Positions 16,878-26,557 are shown, counted from the stretch's first letter. The stretch is 32,712 bases of DNA from Bacteroidetes bacterium GWA2_40_15 (GCA_001768195.1 MENI01000127.1:8881-41592), one strand, 5' to 3'. Notes: a model not told the origin generated them from the sequence alone. Program-made: numbers and translations.

Positions 16878-17567
16878 ATGAAGCTTTTTGTTATTGAGGG
16901 AGTTGATGGCGCCGGCAAATCGACACAGATAAAATTATTAAAAGAATATTTCAGCGGCAGGGGATACAAATGCGAATACCTTCATTTTCCAAGAACTGAT
17001 GCTCCCTGGTTCGGAGAGCTTATTGCAAGGTTTCTCAGGGGAGAATTCGGATCGCTTGATGATGTTGACCCTTATCTTGTTGCAATGCTTTATGCAGGCG
17101 ACAGAAAAGATGCTGCTGATATTATAATTAACTGGCTTGCAATGGGTAAAATAGTTCTTCTCGACAGATATACCTATTCAAATATTGCTTACCAGTGCGC
17201 CAAAATTGATTCTTCAGATGAGCAGGATAAGCTGATGAAATGGATACTATCGCTTGAATTCAACCACTTTTCAATACCGCGGCCCGATCTGAATATTTTT
17301 CTTGATGTACCCCGGTACTTTACTGAAAAAAAACTGTCAGGATCCAGAACAGGTGAAGATCGCACTTATCTTAACGGCACCAGGGATATACATGAGGATA
17401 GTCTCGAATTTCAAAGAAAAGTGAGAGATATTTACCTGAGAGTAGCTATTGGTGATGAGAGACAGGCAGTTGTTGATTGCAGCAATGAAAAAGGAGACAT
17501 GCTGCCACCTGATGAGATATTCTCTATGATAAAGCAACTAATAATATCTAGAAAACTGATCACATGA
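16878..17567 (+). CDS. tmk: Thymidylate kinase
   Basis: Tmk phosphorylates dTMP to dTDP for DNA synthesis. The 229-residue protein begins directly with the P-loop GVDGAGKST (8-16) and carries the family DRYTYSNIAYQ motif with Arg for dTMP binding, followed by PDLNIFLDVP. The middle insert, with GDRKDAADII, and the Arg-rich lid (GSRTGEDRTYL) fit the family. Length is slightly above the common 205-215, from extra residues near the C-terminus. It overlaps the next gene by 4 bases (ATGA), a sign of translational coupling, and heads the run tmk, DoxX-like, tpiA. Confidence 0.94.
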   Translation: MKLFVIEGVDGAGKSTQIKLLKEYFSGRGYKCEYLHFPRTDAPWFGELIARFLRGEFGSLDDVDPYLVAMLYAGDRKDAADIIINWLAMGKIVLLDRYTYSNIAYQCAKIDSSDEQDKLMKWILSLEFNHFSIPRPDLNIFLDVPRYFTEKKLSGSRTGEDRTYLNGTRDIHEDSLEFQRKVRDIYLRVAIGDERQAVVDCSNEKGDMLPPDEIFSMIKQLIISRKLIT

Positions 17568-18790
17568 AAATATTAAGATACTCAGGCAGAATAATATTAG
17601 GTTTGGTATTTATCTTTTCTGGAATAGTCAAGGCTGTTGATCCGCTGGGTTCGGCTTACAAATTCCATGATTATTTTGTGGCTTTCAATATGGCCTGGCT
17701 CGATTGGCTGAGTCTTCCGCTGGGAATACTGCTTTGCACCACTGAATTTATTGCAGGATTTGCAATGATCACAGGGATTAGACTTAAAACAGGAACCTGG
17801 ATAATCTTGCTTCTGATGCTTGTCTTTACACCGCTTACATTTGTCCTGGCCCTCACAAACCCGGTTTCAGACTGCGGATGCTTCGGCGATGCTGTACATC
17901 TGACTAACTGGCAGACATTCTGGAAAAATGTTATTATGATAATTCTTGCTGTTATTATATTCACAGGAAGAAAACAGGTAACAAATATCTTCAGATCATC
18001 ATCTGAATGGATAATAACAGGTTCTCTCGCAATCATATTTATTCTTTTCTGCCTTGGCAACCTGCGATTTCTTCCTGCGATCGATTTCCTTCCATATAAA
18101 ACGGGAGTAAAAATTGCCGATCAGATGGTAATTCCGGAAGGAGCTGAACCGGATAAATATATTTCCACCTTCATATATGAAAAGGATGGCGAACAAAGAG
18201 AATTTACACTGGAGAATTATCCGGCTGATGATACCAGCTGGCTTTTTGTTGACCAGAAAACAGTCCTCCTTAAAAAGGGTTATCAGCCTCCTGTACATGA
18301 TTTCAGCCTGACAGATATCAATGGTGTGGATCTTACTAACCAGATACTTGCTGATGACGGTTATTCCCTGTTCATGATATCAGGTAAACTGAATGAGGCA
18401 GACTCTTCTCATCTGTCAGAAGGGTTTGACATAGGTAGATACATGAATGAAACCGGAATAAGTTTCTACATATTGACGGCAACCTCATCTGATGATTTGC
18501 AAAATTACCTTAACGGATTGAATTTTTGCACAGTAGATGAAATAACCCTGAAAACTATGATAAGGGCAAATCCCGGATACATGCTGCTGAAAGAGGGAGT
18601 TATTCAAGGCAAATGGTCATGGGCAACCCTTCCTCAAAAAGAGTGGTTTATATCCCTTGGTTCCGGCAAAGAGAGTGAAATAAAGAATAATGCCAGGGCT
18701 TCCTTTATAGTTTTAACACTGAGTGGCTCCCTGTTGTTAATTTTGCTTATATTCGGTATCAATATTTATAAATTCTTCTTCATTAAATAA
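17564..18790 (+). CDS. DoxX/MauE-like membrane protein with thioredoxin-like domain (BT_3928 type)
   Basis: This is a 408-residue inner-membrane protein. Residues 1-150 form a four-helix DoxX/MauE-like domain with the signature FSGIVKAVDPLGSAYKFHDY and a Cys pair in DCGCFGDA. One more helix follows at about 145-168. Residues about 225-370 look like a thioredoxin-fold domain without a CxxC, and a final helix lies at about 382-405. MauE-type proteins are linked to disulfide chemistry in the periplasm, so a redox role is plausible but unproven. Bacteroidota genomes often place this protein beside tpiA, as here. Its start overlaps the tmk stop by 4 bases and it ends 36 bases before tpiA. Confidence 0.87.
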   Translation: MKILRYSGRIILGLVFIFSGIVKAVDPLGSAYKFHDYFVAFNMAWLDWLSLPLGILLCTTEFIAGFAMITGIRLKTGTWIILLLMLVFTPLTFVLALTNPVSDCGCFGDAVHLTNWQTFWKNVIMIILAVIIFTGRKQVTNIFRSSSEWIITGSLAIIFILFCLGNLRFLPAIDFLPYKTGVKIADQMVIPEGAEPDKYISTFIYEKDGEQREFTLENYPADDTSWLFVDQKTVLLKKGYQPPVHDFSLTDINGVDLTNQILADDGYSLFMISGKLNEADSSHLSEGFDIGRYMNETGISFYILTATSSDDLQNYLNGLNFCTVDEITLKTMIRANPGYMLLKEGVIQGKWSWATLPQKEWFISLGSGKESEIKNNARASFIVLTLSGSLLLILLIFGINIYKFFFIK

Positions 18791-18826
18791 TCTACAAATA
18801 CTTAACTTTCACTAACATAAAGATTT

Positions 18827-19585
18827 ATGAGAAAAAAAATCGTAGCAGGTAACTGGAAAATGAATATGGACCTGGCTGAAGGACTTAAACTGGCAAGCTC
18901 AATTGACAAATATTTCAGTGAAAACCCATCAAATAAAGCCACAGTAATTGTTTGCACTCCCTTCATTCACCTGGCTGGTGCACATGAGATACTAAAGCAC
19001 GGAAAAATAGCGCTTGGAGCACAGAACTGCGCATCGGAAGCATCAGGAGCTTTTACCGGTGAAATATCAGCATGGATGGTAAAAAGCACAGGTGCAGAAT
19101 ATGTAATAATTGGTCATTCAGAAAGAAGAAGCTATTATAATGAAGATGATAAGACTCTGAATAAGAAGACATTGCTGGCAATAAACAGCGGTTTGAAAGT
19201 GATATTCTGCTGTGGGGAGGTCCTGAAAGAGAGAGAAGAGAAAAAGCATTTTCTGATTGTGAAAAGACAGCTTGAGGAGGGCCTCTTCCCCCTTTCTGTT
19301 GAACAGATGGATAAGATTGTTATTGCATACGAACCTGTGTGGGCTATTGGAACAGGCCTTACAGCCTCTCCCGATCAGGCACAGGAGATGCATAAATATA
19401 TCCGCGACATGGTTAAGGAGAAGTATGGTAATGAATGTGCAAAAAAACTGCCTGTACTTTATGGAGGAAGCTGTAAGCCATCGAACGCTGCAGAGATATT
19501 CTCAAAGCCTGATGTTGATGGCGGACTGATTGGCGGCGCTGCTCTCAATAAAGAAGACTTCACTGCAATTGTAGAAGCAGTGTGA
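18827..19585 (+). CDS. tpiA: Triosephosphate isomerase
   Basis: TpiA interconverts dihydroxyacetone phosphate and glyceraldehyde 3-phosphate in glycolysis. The 252-residue protein has all active-site residues: Lys11 in GNWKMN, His97 in IIGHSERR and Glu169 in AYEPVWAIGTG. The phosphate-binding YGGS and GGLIGGAAL loops close the barrel. Length and layout are standard. It follows the DoxX-like gene by 36 bases and precedes the very long secreted gene by 79 bases; a shared transcript is possible. Confidence 0.98.
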   Translation: MRKKIVAGNWKMNMDLAEGLKLASSIDKYFSENPSNKATVIVCTPFIHLAGAHEILKHGKIALGAQNCASEASGAFTGEISAWMVKSTGAEYVIIGHSERRSYYNEDDKTLNKKTLLAINSGLKVIFCCGEVLKEREEKKHFLIVKRQLEEGLFPLSVEQMDKIVIAYEPVWAIGTGLTASPDQAQEMHKYIRDMVKEKYGNECAKKLPVLYGGSCKPSNAAEIFSKPDVDGGLIGGAALNKEDFTAIVEAV

Positions 19586-19664
19586 CAGTTTATTAACAGA
19601 TTGTTTTAAGTAAGATCCCGGTTTTCTTAATGAAGTCTGAAGAGATTGACAATAAGAGATTCTC

Positions 19665-22600
19665 ATGTTAAAGAAACAGGCATTTCTCAGTCTCCTTTTA
19701 TTTATCAGTTTGCCATTGTGCTTATTTCCACAGGGCAGAAGCGCCTTTACGGGTGCTCCTGAGACTTTCAGAGCGGAACTGATATCATTTATGGGTCCCA
19801 ATCTTAAGCCTGATCAGCTTGCTAATCTGACTGCCTTTGTCTCCAAATGGGACAGTGCTGCGTTAAGTAAGGAAAGCATGGTCAGGATCATTGATGTCTC
19901 AAGCCAGATGTCGTCGAGGTACATGAGGCCGGTGCCTCATTTCAACGACTTTATTCTTACCCTGAATACATTTGTTGAGCAGAAGATAGATGAAACATTT
20001 TTTAATAACTGGATTATAGGTCTGAGTGAAATGGCATTCATGCCCAGGGTCTCAAATGACAATCTCCACAGGTATTTCAAAAATACCGGGTCCATGCTGA
20101 GGCAGAATATCCTTTATGAATCGGGAAGTGTAAAATGGAAAGTCAAGAACAGCGAACTAAAGTTCCTGCACGACACTGTTTATTATATTTCGGTGACCAA
20201 CGCAACACTTACCTGCTATTCACAGAAGGACAGTACAGAAATTTACAATGTTACAGGCATGTACTTCCCTGATATTCAGATTTTTTCAGGAACAAAAGGA
20301 TTGATCACCTGGGAAAAGGCCGGATACACCAGGGACAATGTATCCGCTGATTTAGGGGAATTCTCAATTGATATAACAAGAAACAATTTCACTCTCGATT
20401 CAGTAAAACTCAGTCACAGCACTTATTTCCAGGAACCTGTTTACGGCTCCCTTTCTGACAGGGCAGCGAGTTTCAGCTCTCCCGAAAAAGCAAATTTCCC
20501 GCAGTTTACAACATACACAAAAGAGTTTAAGATCAACAACATGCACAAAGGAGTCGATTATGAGGGCGGACTATCCTTTGAAGGAGCAAATGTTAAAGGG
20601 ACAGGCGAGAAATTTACTCCGGCAAAGATTAATCTGTTCAGAAATGATACTCTGTATCTTAAAATCAGTTCAAGAGAGTTCCTGTTCTCAAAAACAGGAC
20701 TCAACAGCCAGGAAACTTCCATGACATTGTTCCTTGATAAAGATTCAATTTTCCATTCCAATCTTGGATTCTCATATTTTGCTTCAACAAGGCAGGTAAA
20801 CCTCTTCAGGACAAATAATCCCATCTCAAAAAGCCCGTATTTTAATTCCTTCCATAATCTTGATATGTATTTTGAATATCTGACCTGGAATATGGATGAA
20901 TCAAAGATCACCATGTCAAGATCCAGGGGAGCAGCACATGGTCAGGCTTTGTTCGAATCTGTATCTTTTTTCAATACAGATGATTTCTTCAAACTCATGG
21001 GAATGGATGATTACCACCCCCTGAACCAGATACTCAAGTTTGCTGAATGGTTCTATTCGGAGACTTTCCCTGTAACTGAATTTGCCAGATGGCTGAATAA
21101 ACCCCCTGAATTGGTGACAGGTTTATGTATGGATCTGGCAACCAAGGGTTTTCTGTTTTATGATCGCACCAACAATGAAGTGACTGTTAAGCAGAAGACA
21201 AAAGACTATCTCGATTCCTATGCCAAAAGAATTGATTATGATATTATCAGCATAGTCAGTTCAACTAAAGCACCGCTTGATAACGCAGTTCTCGATCTGA
21301 ACAACTATAACCTTACGGTCAACGGAGTGAGCGGAGTCTTCCTCAGCGACACACAGAGAGTGGCTATTTTCCCCTACAACAGGCAACTGGTAATTGAAAA
21401 GAACAGAAGCTTTCATTTTGATGGAGTTGTTGAAGCAGGGCTTTTTACAGTATTTGGAAAAAACTTTTCATTCAGCTATGATACCTTTAAGATAAGGCTT
21501 CAGAAAATCGATTCGATCAGGATATCGGTAGAAACCGGGGAGAAGGATATGTATGGCATGCCTAAAATTCAAACCATCAATAACCTCATTGAACTTGGTA
21601 CAGCCGAACTCTATATTGATGACCCGTATAATAAATCAGGACTGAAGAGCTATAAACAATATCCTATTATCAATGCCTTAACCTTTTCCTATATCTTCTA
21701 TGATAAAATTGCAGGTCTTGAAGATGTCTACCTGCAAAAAGACTTCTTTTTTAAAGTTGACCCTTTTACCTATGAGAATATCGACCACTACACATATGAG
21801 GATCTGAACCTTTCAGGTTTGTTTTACGGAGGTAATATCCTCAAACCAATGAAGCAATTCCTTTCGATACAGGAAGACAACTCATTAGGTTTCAAAATGA
21901 TAATTCCTGAGGAGGGTATAGATGTTTATGAAAACAAAGGAAGAGTTTTTGATGATATCAATATGAGTAACAAGGGACTGATAAGTAGTGGTACATTAAA
22001 AAGACTCACTTCGACTGCAGTGGCAGATGAATTTCATTTCTACCCTGACTCAATGATTGCTGAAGCTAAAACATTCAGAATTGACAGAGATGCAGCCGGT
22101 CTGTTCCCTGTTCTTACAAGTGAGAATGTGTCTGTCAAATGGCTGAGCAAAGAGGATGAATGGATCGCATCAAATGCCATTGGGAAAAAGTTTGAAATGT
22201 TCGAGAACGGAACTACACTTGACGGGTCAATAACTATGACTCCTGCCCGGCTTATGGCCTCAGGAGCAATTGACATGACTGATTCGAGGATAACATCAGA
22301 TCAGTTCAACTTTTCTTCAAATTCAATCAGGGCAGATACCTCCGACTATAATCTTAAATCGCGGTCGACAAGCGGATATTCCTTTATTGCTGAAAACACA
22401 AATACTGATATAAACTTTGATATTAGGATTGCAAAATTCAGACTGAACACTGATTCATCGATGGTGAAATTCCCTGAGATACAATATATATGCACCATGA
22501 CTGATTTTGCGTATGACATGCAGACCAGGATTCTTAATATGGAGCAGAAAGGCAAGTTGAACAGTCCGCTCTTAACAGCAGACCAGTTGCTGCGACTCAG

Positions 22601-24158
22601 CTTTTACGACCTTGATAAACCAACATTCTTTGCAACCAACAGCCTTACCGACACTATATCATTCTCCTCCTGGAAGGGTAGTTATAACCTGGATAAAGAA
22701 ATAATTGAGGCTGAGAACATAAATTACATCCATACTGCAGATGCCCTGATCCAGCCTGACAGCGGAAAGATAGTTATCAACAGAAGAGCCAGGATAGAAA
22801 CAATGCAGAACTCCATTATAGCGCTCAATAACAAACATATATTACATTCCGCCAACATTGATATAGAATCAACCAAAAGATATACAGGAAGTGCAGTTTA
22901 CGACTATATTGACGAAAATAAAGAAATACAGCAGATAAAATTTCCTGAGCTTGCTGTTGATACAATGACCACTACAGCAAAAGGATTTATCCCTGAAAGC
23001 CAGAAATTCATGCTTAGCCCTGCATTCTCCTTTGCCGGTGATGTAGCCCTTTCTGCAAGAGCTGACCTGTTAACCTTTACCGGATCGGCAGGCATTGTGC
23101 ATAATTGCACGAATTTAACCAGCTACAGTATAAAGTTTAAATCAACCCTCGATCCAAGAAAGATAATTATACCTGTCAGCGATAAACCCAGGGATATAAA
23201 TGACAACCTGGTTGTATCCGGTTCGTTTATAAATACCGATTCCGTACATATTTATCCCGCATTTCTTTCGGCACAAAAATCCTGGACCGATACCCCGATA
23301 GTTAATGCAAACGGATATATGTATTACGAGAAAGAGAAGGGACGATACCTGATAACTTCTCCCGGGAAACTCGCAGATATGAGCCTCAATGGCAATATGA
23401 TAAGTTTTGACAAAAACTACTGCGTAATGTCTGGAGAAGGAAATTTAGACTTCGGTGCAAAATATGATCTCTTCCGGTTTGCAGGCGCGGGAAGTTTCAT
23501 TCACAGGATCGATTCCGGAATCGTAAATATTGAGGCAATACTCGCCATGGACTTCCATTTTTCACCTGAAGCTCTTAAAATGATGGCTGATGAAATAAGA
23601 ATGATGCCGGCATTGAGTCCTGTCAGCCTTAACTCTAGTCTCTATACAAAAGGCATGAAGGATCTTTTAGGAGAGGCAGCCGCCGCAAAACTTAAGGAGG
23701 ATATTGATCTGTTCGGTTCCACCAGAAACCTGCCTAAAGAGTTCACCTACGAGCTTCTGCTGAATGATGTCAAATTATTCTGGAACGAGCCGACATCATC
23801 ATTCCGTTCAAGCGGCAAGATAGGTTTAGGTTTTATTGGACCACAGCCTGTTAACACATACGTCGACGGATATGTTGAGATACAGAGAAGACGTTCAGGC
23901 GATATGATCGACATATATCTTAAAGCAGATAATGCAACATGGTATTATTTTTCATACTTCAGAGGTGTGCTTATGACCCAGTCGGGAAATTCAGTTTATA
24001 ATTCACTGATAACAAACATTAAGATCAATGACAGGAAGCATCCTGACGCAACAACCAGACTACCATATACATATATGATCGCTGCAGAAGGCAGACTGGC
24101 AAGCTTCCTGCGGAGAATGACAAGTGAGAGTACGGAAGAGGAAGAGGCAATCAGATAA
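19665..24158 (+). CDS. Very large secreted beta-rich protein of unknown function
   Basis: This 1497-residue exported protein is not one I can name. Residues 1-23 are a signal peptide; there is no other membrane helix and no lipobox. Residues about 25-150 are helical. About 160-430 is beta-rich. About 438-527 resembles a winged-helix module (FARWLNKPPELVTGLCMDLA, then GFLFYDRTNNEVTV). From 530 to 1400 comes a long series of short amphipathic strands with recurring patterns, such as SGAIDMTDSRITSDQFNFSS and PDSGKIVINRRARIE. The pattern recalls the stacked beta-jellyroll of LptA/LptD-like or AsmA-like envelope proteins, but that is resemblance only. The C-terminus is acidic (STEEEEAIR). No sorting domain typical of type IX secretion is evident. 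The stop overlaps the convergent phosphoesterase gene by 8 bases. A periplasmic or outer-membrane structural or transport role is inferred. Confidence 0.85.
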   Translation: MLKKQAFLSLLLFISLPLCLFPQGRSAFTGAPETFRAELISFMGPNLKPDQLANLTAFVSKWDSAALSKESMVRIIDVSSQMSSRYMRPVPHFNDFILTLNTFVEQKIDETFFNNWIIGLSEMAFMPRVSNDNLHRYFKNTGSMLRQNILYESGSVKWKVKNSELKFLHDTVYYISVTNATLTCYSQKDSTEIYNVTGMYFPDIQIFSGTKGLITWEKAGYTRDNVSADLGEFSIDITRNNFTLDSVKLSHSTYFQEPVYGSLSDRAASFSSPEKANFPQFTTYTKEFKINNMHKGVDYEGGLSFEGANVKGTGEKFTPAKINLFRNDTLYLKISSREFLFSKTGLNSQETSMTLFLDKDSIFHSNLGFSYFASTRQVNLFRTNNPISKSPYFNSFHNLDMYFEYLTWNMDESKITMSRSRGAAHGQALFESVSFFNTDDFFKLMGMDDYHPLNQILKFAEWFYSETFPVTEFARWLNKPPELVTGLCMDLATKGFLFYDRTNNEVTVKQKTKDYLDSYAKRIDYDIISIVSSTKAPLDNAVLDLNNYNLTVNGVSGVFLSDTQRVAIFPYNRQLVIEKNRSFHFDGVVEAGLFTVFGKNFSFSYDTFKIRLQKIDSIRISVETGEKDMYGMPKIQTINNLIELGTAELYIDDPYNKSGLKSYKQYPIINALTFSYIFYDKIAGLEDVYLQKDFFFKVDPFTYENIDHYTYEDLNLSGLFYGGNILKPMKQFLSIQEDNSLGFKMIIPEEGIDVYENKGRVFDDINMSNKGLISSGTLKRLTSTAVADEFHFYPDSMIAEAKTFRIDRDAAGLFPVLTSENVSVKWLSKEDEWIASNAIGKKFEMFENGTTLDGSITMTPARLMASGAIDMTDSRITSDQFNFSSNSIRADTSDYNLKSRSTSGYSFIAENTNTDINFDIRIAKFRLNTDSSMVKFPEIQYICTMTDFAYDMQTRILNMEQKGKLNSPLLTADQLLRLSFYDLDKPTFFATNSLTDTISFSSWKGSYNLDKEIIEAENINYIHTADALIQPDSGKIVINRRARIETMQNSIIALNNKHILHSANIDIESTKRYTGSAVYDYIDENKEIQQIKFPELAVDTMTTTAKGFIPESQKFMLSPAFSFAGDVALSARADLLTFTGSAGIVHNCTNLTSYSIKFKSTLDPRKIIIPVSDKPRDINDNLVVSGSFINTDSVHIYPAFLSAQKSWTDTPIVNANGYMYYEKEKGRYLITSPGKLADMSLNGNMISFDKNYCVMSGEGNLDFGAKYDLFRFAGAGSFIHRIDSGIVNIEAILAMDFHFSPEALKMMADEIRMMPALSPVSLNSSLYTKGMKDLLGEAAAAKLKEDIDLFGSTRNLPKEFTYELLLNDVKLFWNEPTSSFRSSGKIGLGFIGPQPVNTYVDGYVEIQRRRSGDMIDIYLKADNATWYYFSYFRGVLMTQSGNSVYNSLITNIKINDRKHPDATTRLPYTYMIAAEGRLASFLRRMTSESTEEEEAIR

Positions 24159-24657
24159 CAGCCTTACCTCTCTCACCCAGTTCAATAAGTTCAAGATCAT
24201 GGATACTGGTGCCGTCAATCTGAAATCTGATGGCTGTCATGTACTTGTGAAATCCATTGTATCCGGCAGCGCCCGGATTAACATAAAGGAAACCTTTCTT
24301 CTTATCGTATATTACCCTGGCAATATGCGAATGCCCGCAGATAAAGATATCGGGAGGATTCTCAGTAAGGCTGCTCCTGACCCGGTGGTTGTAATGATCC
24401 GGTGACCCGCCGATATGCGTTATCCATACACGGGTATCCTCTGCCATGAAATGCAGATCTTCCTTAAAGGCCCTTCTCACAATAGCATCATCAATATTTC
24501 CATAGACTGCCCTTAATGGACGGAAAGCAGAGATTGTATCGGCTGTTTGAATATTCCCGATATCTCCCGCATGCCAGATCTCTTCGCAACCCTCAAAATG
24601 GTCGAAAAGCCTCGGATGTATCCATCCATGGGTATCTGACAGAAGGCCGATTTTCAT
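24151..24657 (-). CDS. YfcE/MJ0936-type metallophosphoesterase
   Basis: This is a 168-residue cytoplasmic calcineurin-like phosphoesterase of the small YfcE/MJ0936 class, which acts on phosphodiesters with two metal ions. Metal-binding motifs are in order: SDTHG (Asp8, His10), HAGDIGN, AVYGNID, WITHIGG and ICGHSH. Length is typical. The in vivo substrate is not predictable. It is convergent with the 1497-residue gene (8-base overlap) and divergent from rsmE. Confidence 0.92.
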   Translation of the reverse strand: MKIGLLSDTHGWIHPRLFDHFEGCEEIWHAGDIGNIQTADTISAFRPLRAVYGNIDDAIVRRAFKEDLHFMAEDTRVWITHIGGSPDHYNHRVRSSLTENPPDIFICGHSHIARVIYDKKKGFLYVNPGAAGYNGFHKYMTAIRFQIDGTSIHDLELIELGERGKAVI

Positions 24658-24767
24658 CTCTTTTATCTTAATGTCCTGCTAATGTGCTGTCTAAAAATAA
24701 CGCAAAGAATCCTAAGTAAGATAATATCCTGTAACATATTTATATAATTTTACAAAAACTGACTCAT

Positions 24768-25472
24768 ATGCAAATATTTTATGCTCCGGGTATCAGCGGC
24801 AGGACTTTTATCCTTGATGAAAAGGAATCGAAGCATTGCATAAGGGTACTGAGGATGACAGAAGGGACACCAGTCAGGCTTATAGATGGAAACGGGAATC
24901 TGTATGAAGGTTTTATAAGTGAACCTGACTCTAAAAGATGCATGATCTCGATATCTGAGATCAAGTCAGGCTACGAAAAACGGAATTACAGGCTCCACAT
25001 CGCTATTTCGCCGCTTAAGAATCCTGAGAGGTTTGAATGGTTTATCGAAAAGAGCGTTGAAATCGGAATGGACGAGATTACACCTCTGATTTGTAAAAAC
25101 ACTGAGAAACAATCTGTTAAACGGGAGAGAATCAATAACATCATTGTTTCGGCGATGAAACAGTCAATAAAAGCAATAAAAACTGTACTAAATGAACCAT
25201 GCTCATTTAATGATTTTATTACATCTTCCATGCAGGGTATAAATATGATCGCCCACTGCAGCAGTAATTCAGACCGTTCCGGGATATCTGAGGTGTACAG
25301 GAAAGGAGAAGATGCTTTAATAATGATCGGACCGGAAGGCGATTTCAGCGATGAAGAGATAACAGCAGCACTCAGGAGAAATTTTATTCCTGTACATCTG
25401 GGATCGAGCAGGTTAAGAACAGAAACGGCAGGCATTGCCGCCTGCCATTCCATTTACTTTATCAACCTGTGA
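24768..25472 (+). CDS. rsmE: 16S rRNA (uracil-1498-N3)-methyltransferase
   Basis: RsmE methylates N3 of U1498 in 16S rRNA with SAM. The 234-residue protein has a small N-terminal PUA-like RNA-binding domain (KESKHCIRVLRMTEG) and a C-terminal SPOUT knot domain with IGPEGDFSDEEI and LGSSRLRTETAG, the two SAM-knot motifs. SPLKNPERFEWFIEKSVEIG is also typical. The gene is alone on its strand. Its end overlaps the end of the RHH gene by 11 bases. Confidence 0.96.
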   Translation: MQIFYAPGISGRTFILDEKESKHCIRVLRMTEGTPVRLIDGNGNLYEGFISEPDSKRCMISISEIKSGYEKRNYRLHIAISPLKNPERFEWFIEKSVEIGMDEITPLICKNTEKQSVKRERINNIIVSAMKQSIKAIKTVLNEPCSFNDFITSSMQGINMIAHCSSNSDRSGISEVYRKGEDALIMIGPEGDFSDEEITAALRRNFIPVHLGSSRLRTETAGIAACHSIYFINL

Positions 25473-25644
25473 GTTCATTATCAGTTTTCCCCTTTGCTTT
25501 CCATCTGCCTGATTTTCGAAGAGCCTGATCGAGTATGTACTCGATTTGTCCGTTGGTGCTGCGGAATTCATCTGCAGCCCATTTTTCAAGAGCTTTAAGC
25601 TTCTCCGGATCAATCCTGAGAACAAATGGTTTCTTTTCACTCAT
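25462..25644 (-). CDS. Arc-like ribbon-helix-helix protein paired with SPFH gene
   Basis: This 60-residue basic protein has a ribbon-helix-helix layout: a strand KKPFVLRIDPE, helix A (KLKALEKWAADEF) and helix B (GQIEYILDQALRKSG). RHH proteins bind DNA as dimers, often as repressors, but this class also sits beside SPFH genes in many bacteria with no toxin partner. The ATG at 25644 is one base after the SPFH stop (TGA 25648-25646), so translation is almost certainly coupled. The C-terminus overlaps rsmE's 3' end on the other strand. Whether it regulates the SPFH gene or binds the protein is unknown. Confidence 0.85.
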   Translation of the reverse strand: MSEKKPFVLRIDPEKLKALEKWAADEFRSTNGQIEYILDQALRKSGRWKAKGKTDNELTG

Positions 25645-25645
25645 C

Positions 25646-26500
25646 TCAATTATGCAATGTACCGGTATTTACTACCGGATTTACGTCTCGGTCACCGCAA
25701 AGCACAACCATAAGATTGCTTACCATCGCTGCTTTTTTCTCCTCATCCAGGTCAACAATCTTCTTATTGGAAAGCTGTTCAAGAGCCATTTCGACCATCG
25801 ATACTGCACCTTCCACAATCTTGAATCGGGCAGAAACCACAGCCGTAGCCTGCTGCCTTCGAAGCATTGCATTTGCAATCTCCTCGGCATATGCAATATA
25901 ATTGATCCTTGCCTCAATAACCTCAATACCGGCAATCTGAAGCCTTTCACGTATCTCCCTCTCAAGTTCCCTATTGACCTCCTCACCCCCGCTCCTTAAA
26001 GCTATTACGGCTTCATGATCTTCAAAGTTATCATATGGATATAAACCAGCCAGTTTACGCAGCGCAGCATCGCTCTGAACAAGGACAAAGTGCTGGTAGT
26101 CGTCAACAACAAAAACTGCGTTGTAAGTCTCTGACACACGCCATACAAGAACCAGACCTATTTTAATAGGATTCCCGATCTTGTCATTCACTTTAATTGG
26201 CTCGCTGTTAAAGTTCCTTGCCCTTAAAGAAATCCTTCTCTTTATATAGAATGGATTTACCCAGAAAAAACCATTATCCCTGATTGTTCCTTTATAAGCA
26301 CCAAAGAGGACCATAACACATGATCCGTTTGGATATACCACTGTAAATCCGATAATTGTGAAGATAAACAGCAGTGTCAGAATTGCTCCAAGCCAGATTA
26401 TCTGAAAAGCAAATCCGGCAATAGCCCCGCCAATGAACAAAAATGCAATCAGCAGAACCAGATAACCCGAAACGGGTTTGACAGTAAATTCCTGTTTCAT
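25646..26500 (-). CDS. SPFH/Band 7 membrane protein
   Basis: This is a 284-residue stomatin-like scaffold protein. Two closely spaced hydrophobic helices at about 14-35 and 37-53 anchor it. An SPFH domain follows (about 55-215) with FFWVNPFYIKRRISLRARNF and GNPIKIGLVLVWRV. A charged coiled-coil segment, REIRERLQIAGIEVIEARIN, leads to AYAEEIANAMLRRQQA. SPFH proteins form large membrane rings and often protect or organise other membrane proteins. Promoter and terminator sites just upstream make it the head of its own two-gene unit with the RHH gene. No FtsH or NfeD gene is adjacent, so the partner is open. Confidence 0.93.
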   Translation of the reverse strand: MKQEFTVKPVSGYLVLLIAFLFIGGAIAGFAFQIIWLGAILTLLFIFTIIGFTVVYPNGSCVMVLFGAYKGTIRDNGFFWVNPFYIKRRISLRARNFNSEPIKVNDKIGNPIKIGLVLVWRVSETYNAVFVVDDYQHFVLVQSDAALRKLAGLYPYDNFEDHEAVIALRSGGEEVNRELEREIRERLQIAGIEVIEARINYIAYAEEIANAMLRRQQATAVVSARFKIVEGAVSMVEMALEQLSNKKIVDLDEEKKAAMVSNLMVVLCGDRDVNPVVNTGTLHN

Positions 26501-26525
26501 AGCATATGATATTATTTTAATATCA

Positions 26526-26557
26526 CAAAGATATTATTTTAAATTGATACTTTCAAA
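26526..26557 (-). promoter_or_regulatory. Predicted promoter of the SPFH-RHH unit
   Basis: On the minus strand TTTG (26557-26554) is followed after 20 bases by TATCTTTG (26533-26526), an excellent Bacteroidota-type match. It would start RNA near 26519, about 20 bases before the SPFH ATG. The -33 element abuts the terminator stem of the upstream unit, inside its T-run. Confidence 0.7.

Noticed and set aside
18290-18670. Active thioredoxin in the DoxX-like protein
   Set aside because: The thioredoxin-like segment has no CxxC, so a classical disulfide reductase activity is not supported.
25462-26500. Toxin-antitoxin system with the RHH protein as antitoxin
   Set aside because: The only coupled gene encodes an SPFH membrane protein; no toxin-like ORF lies on either side.
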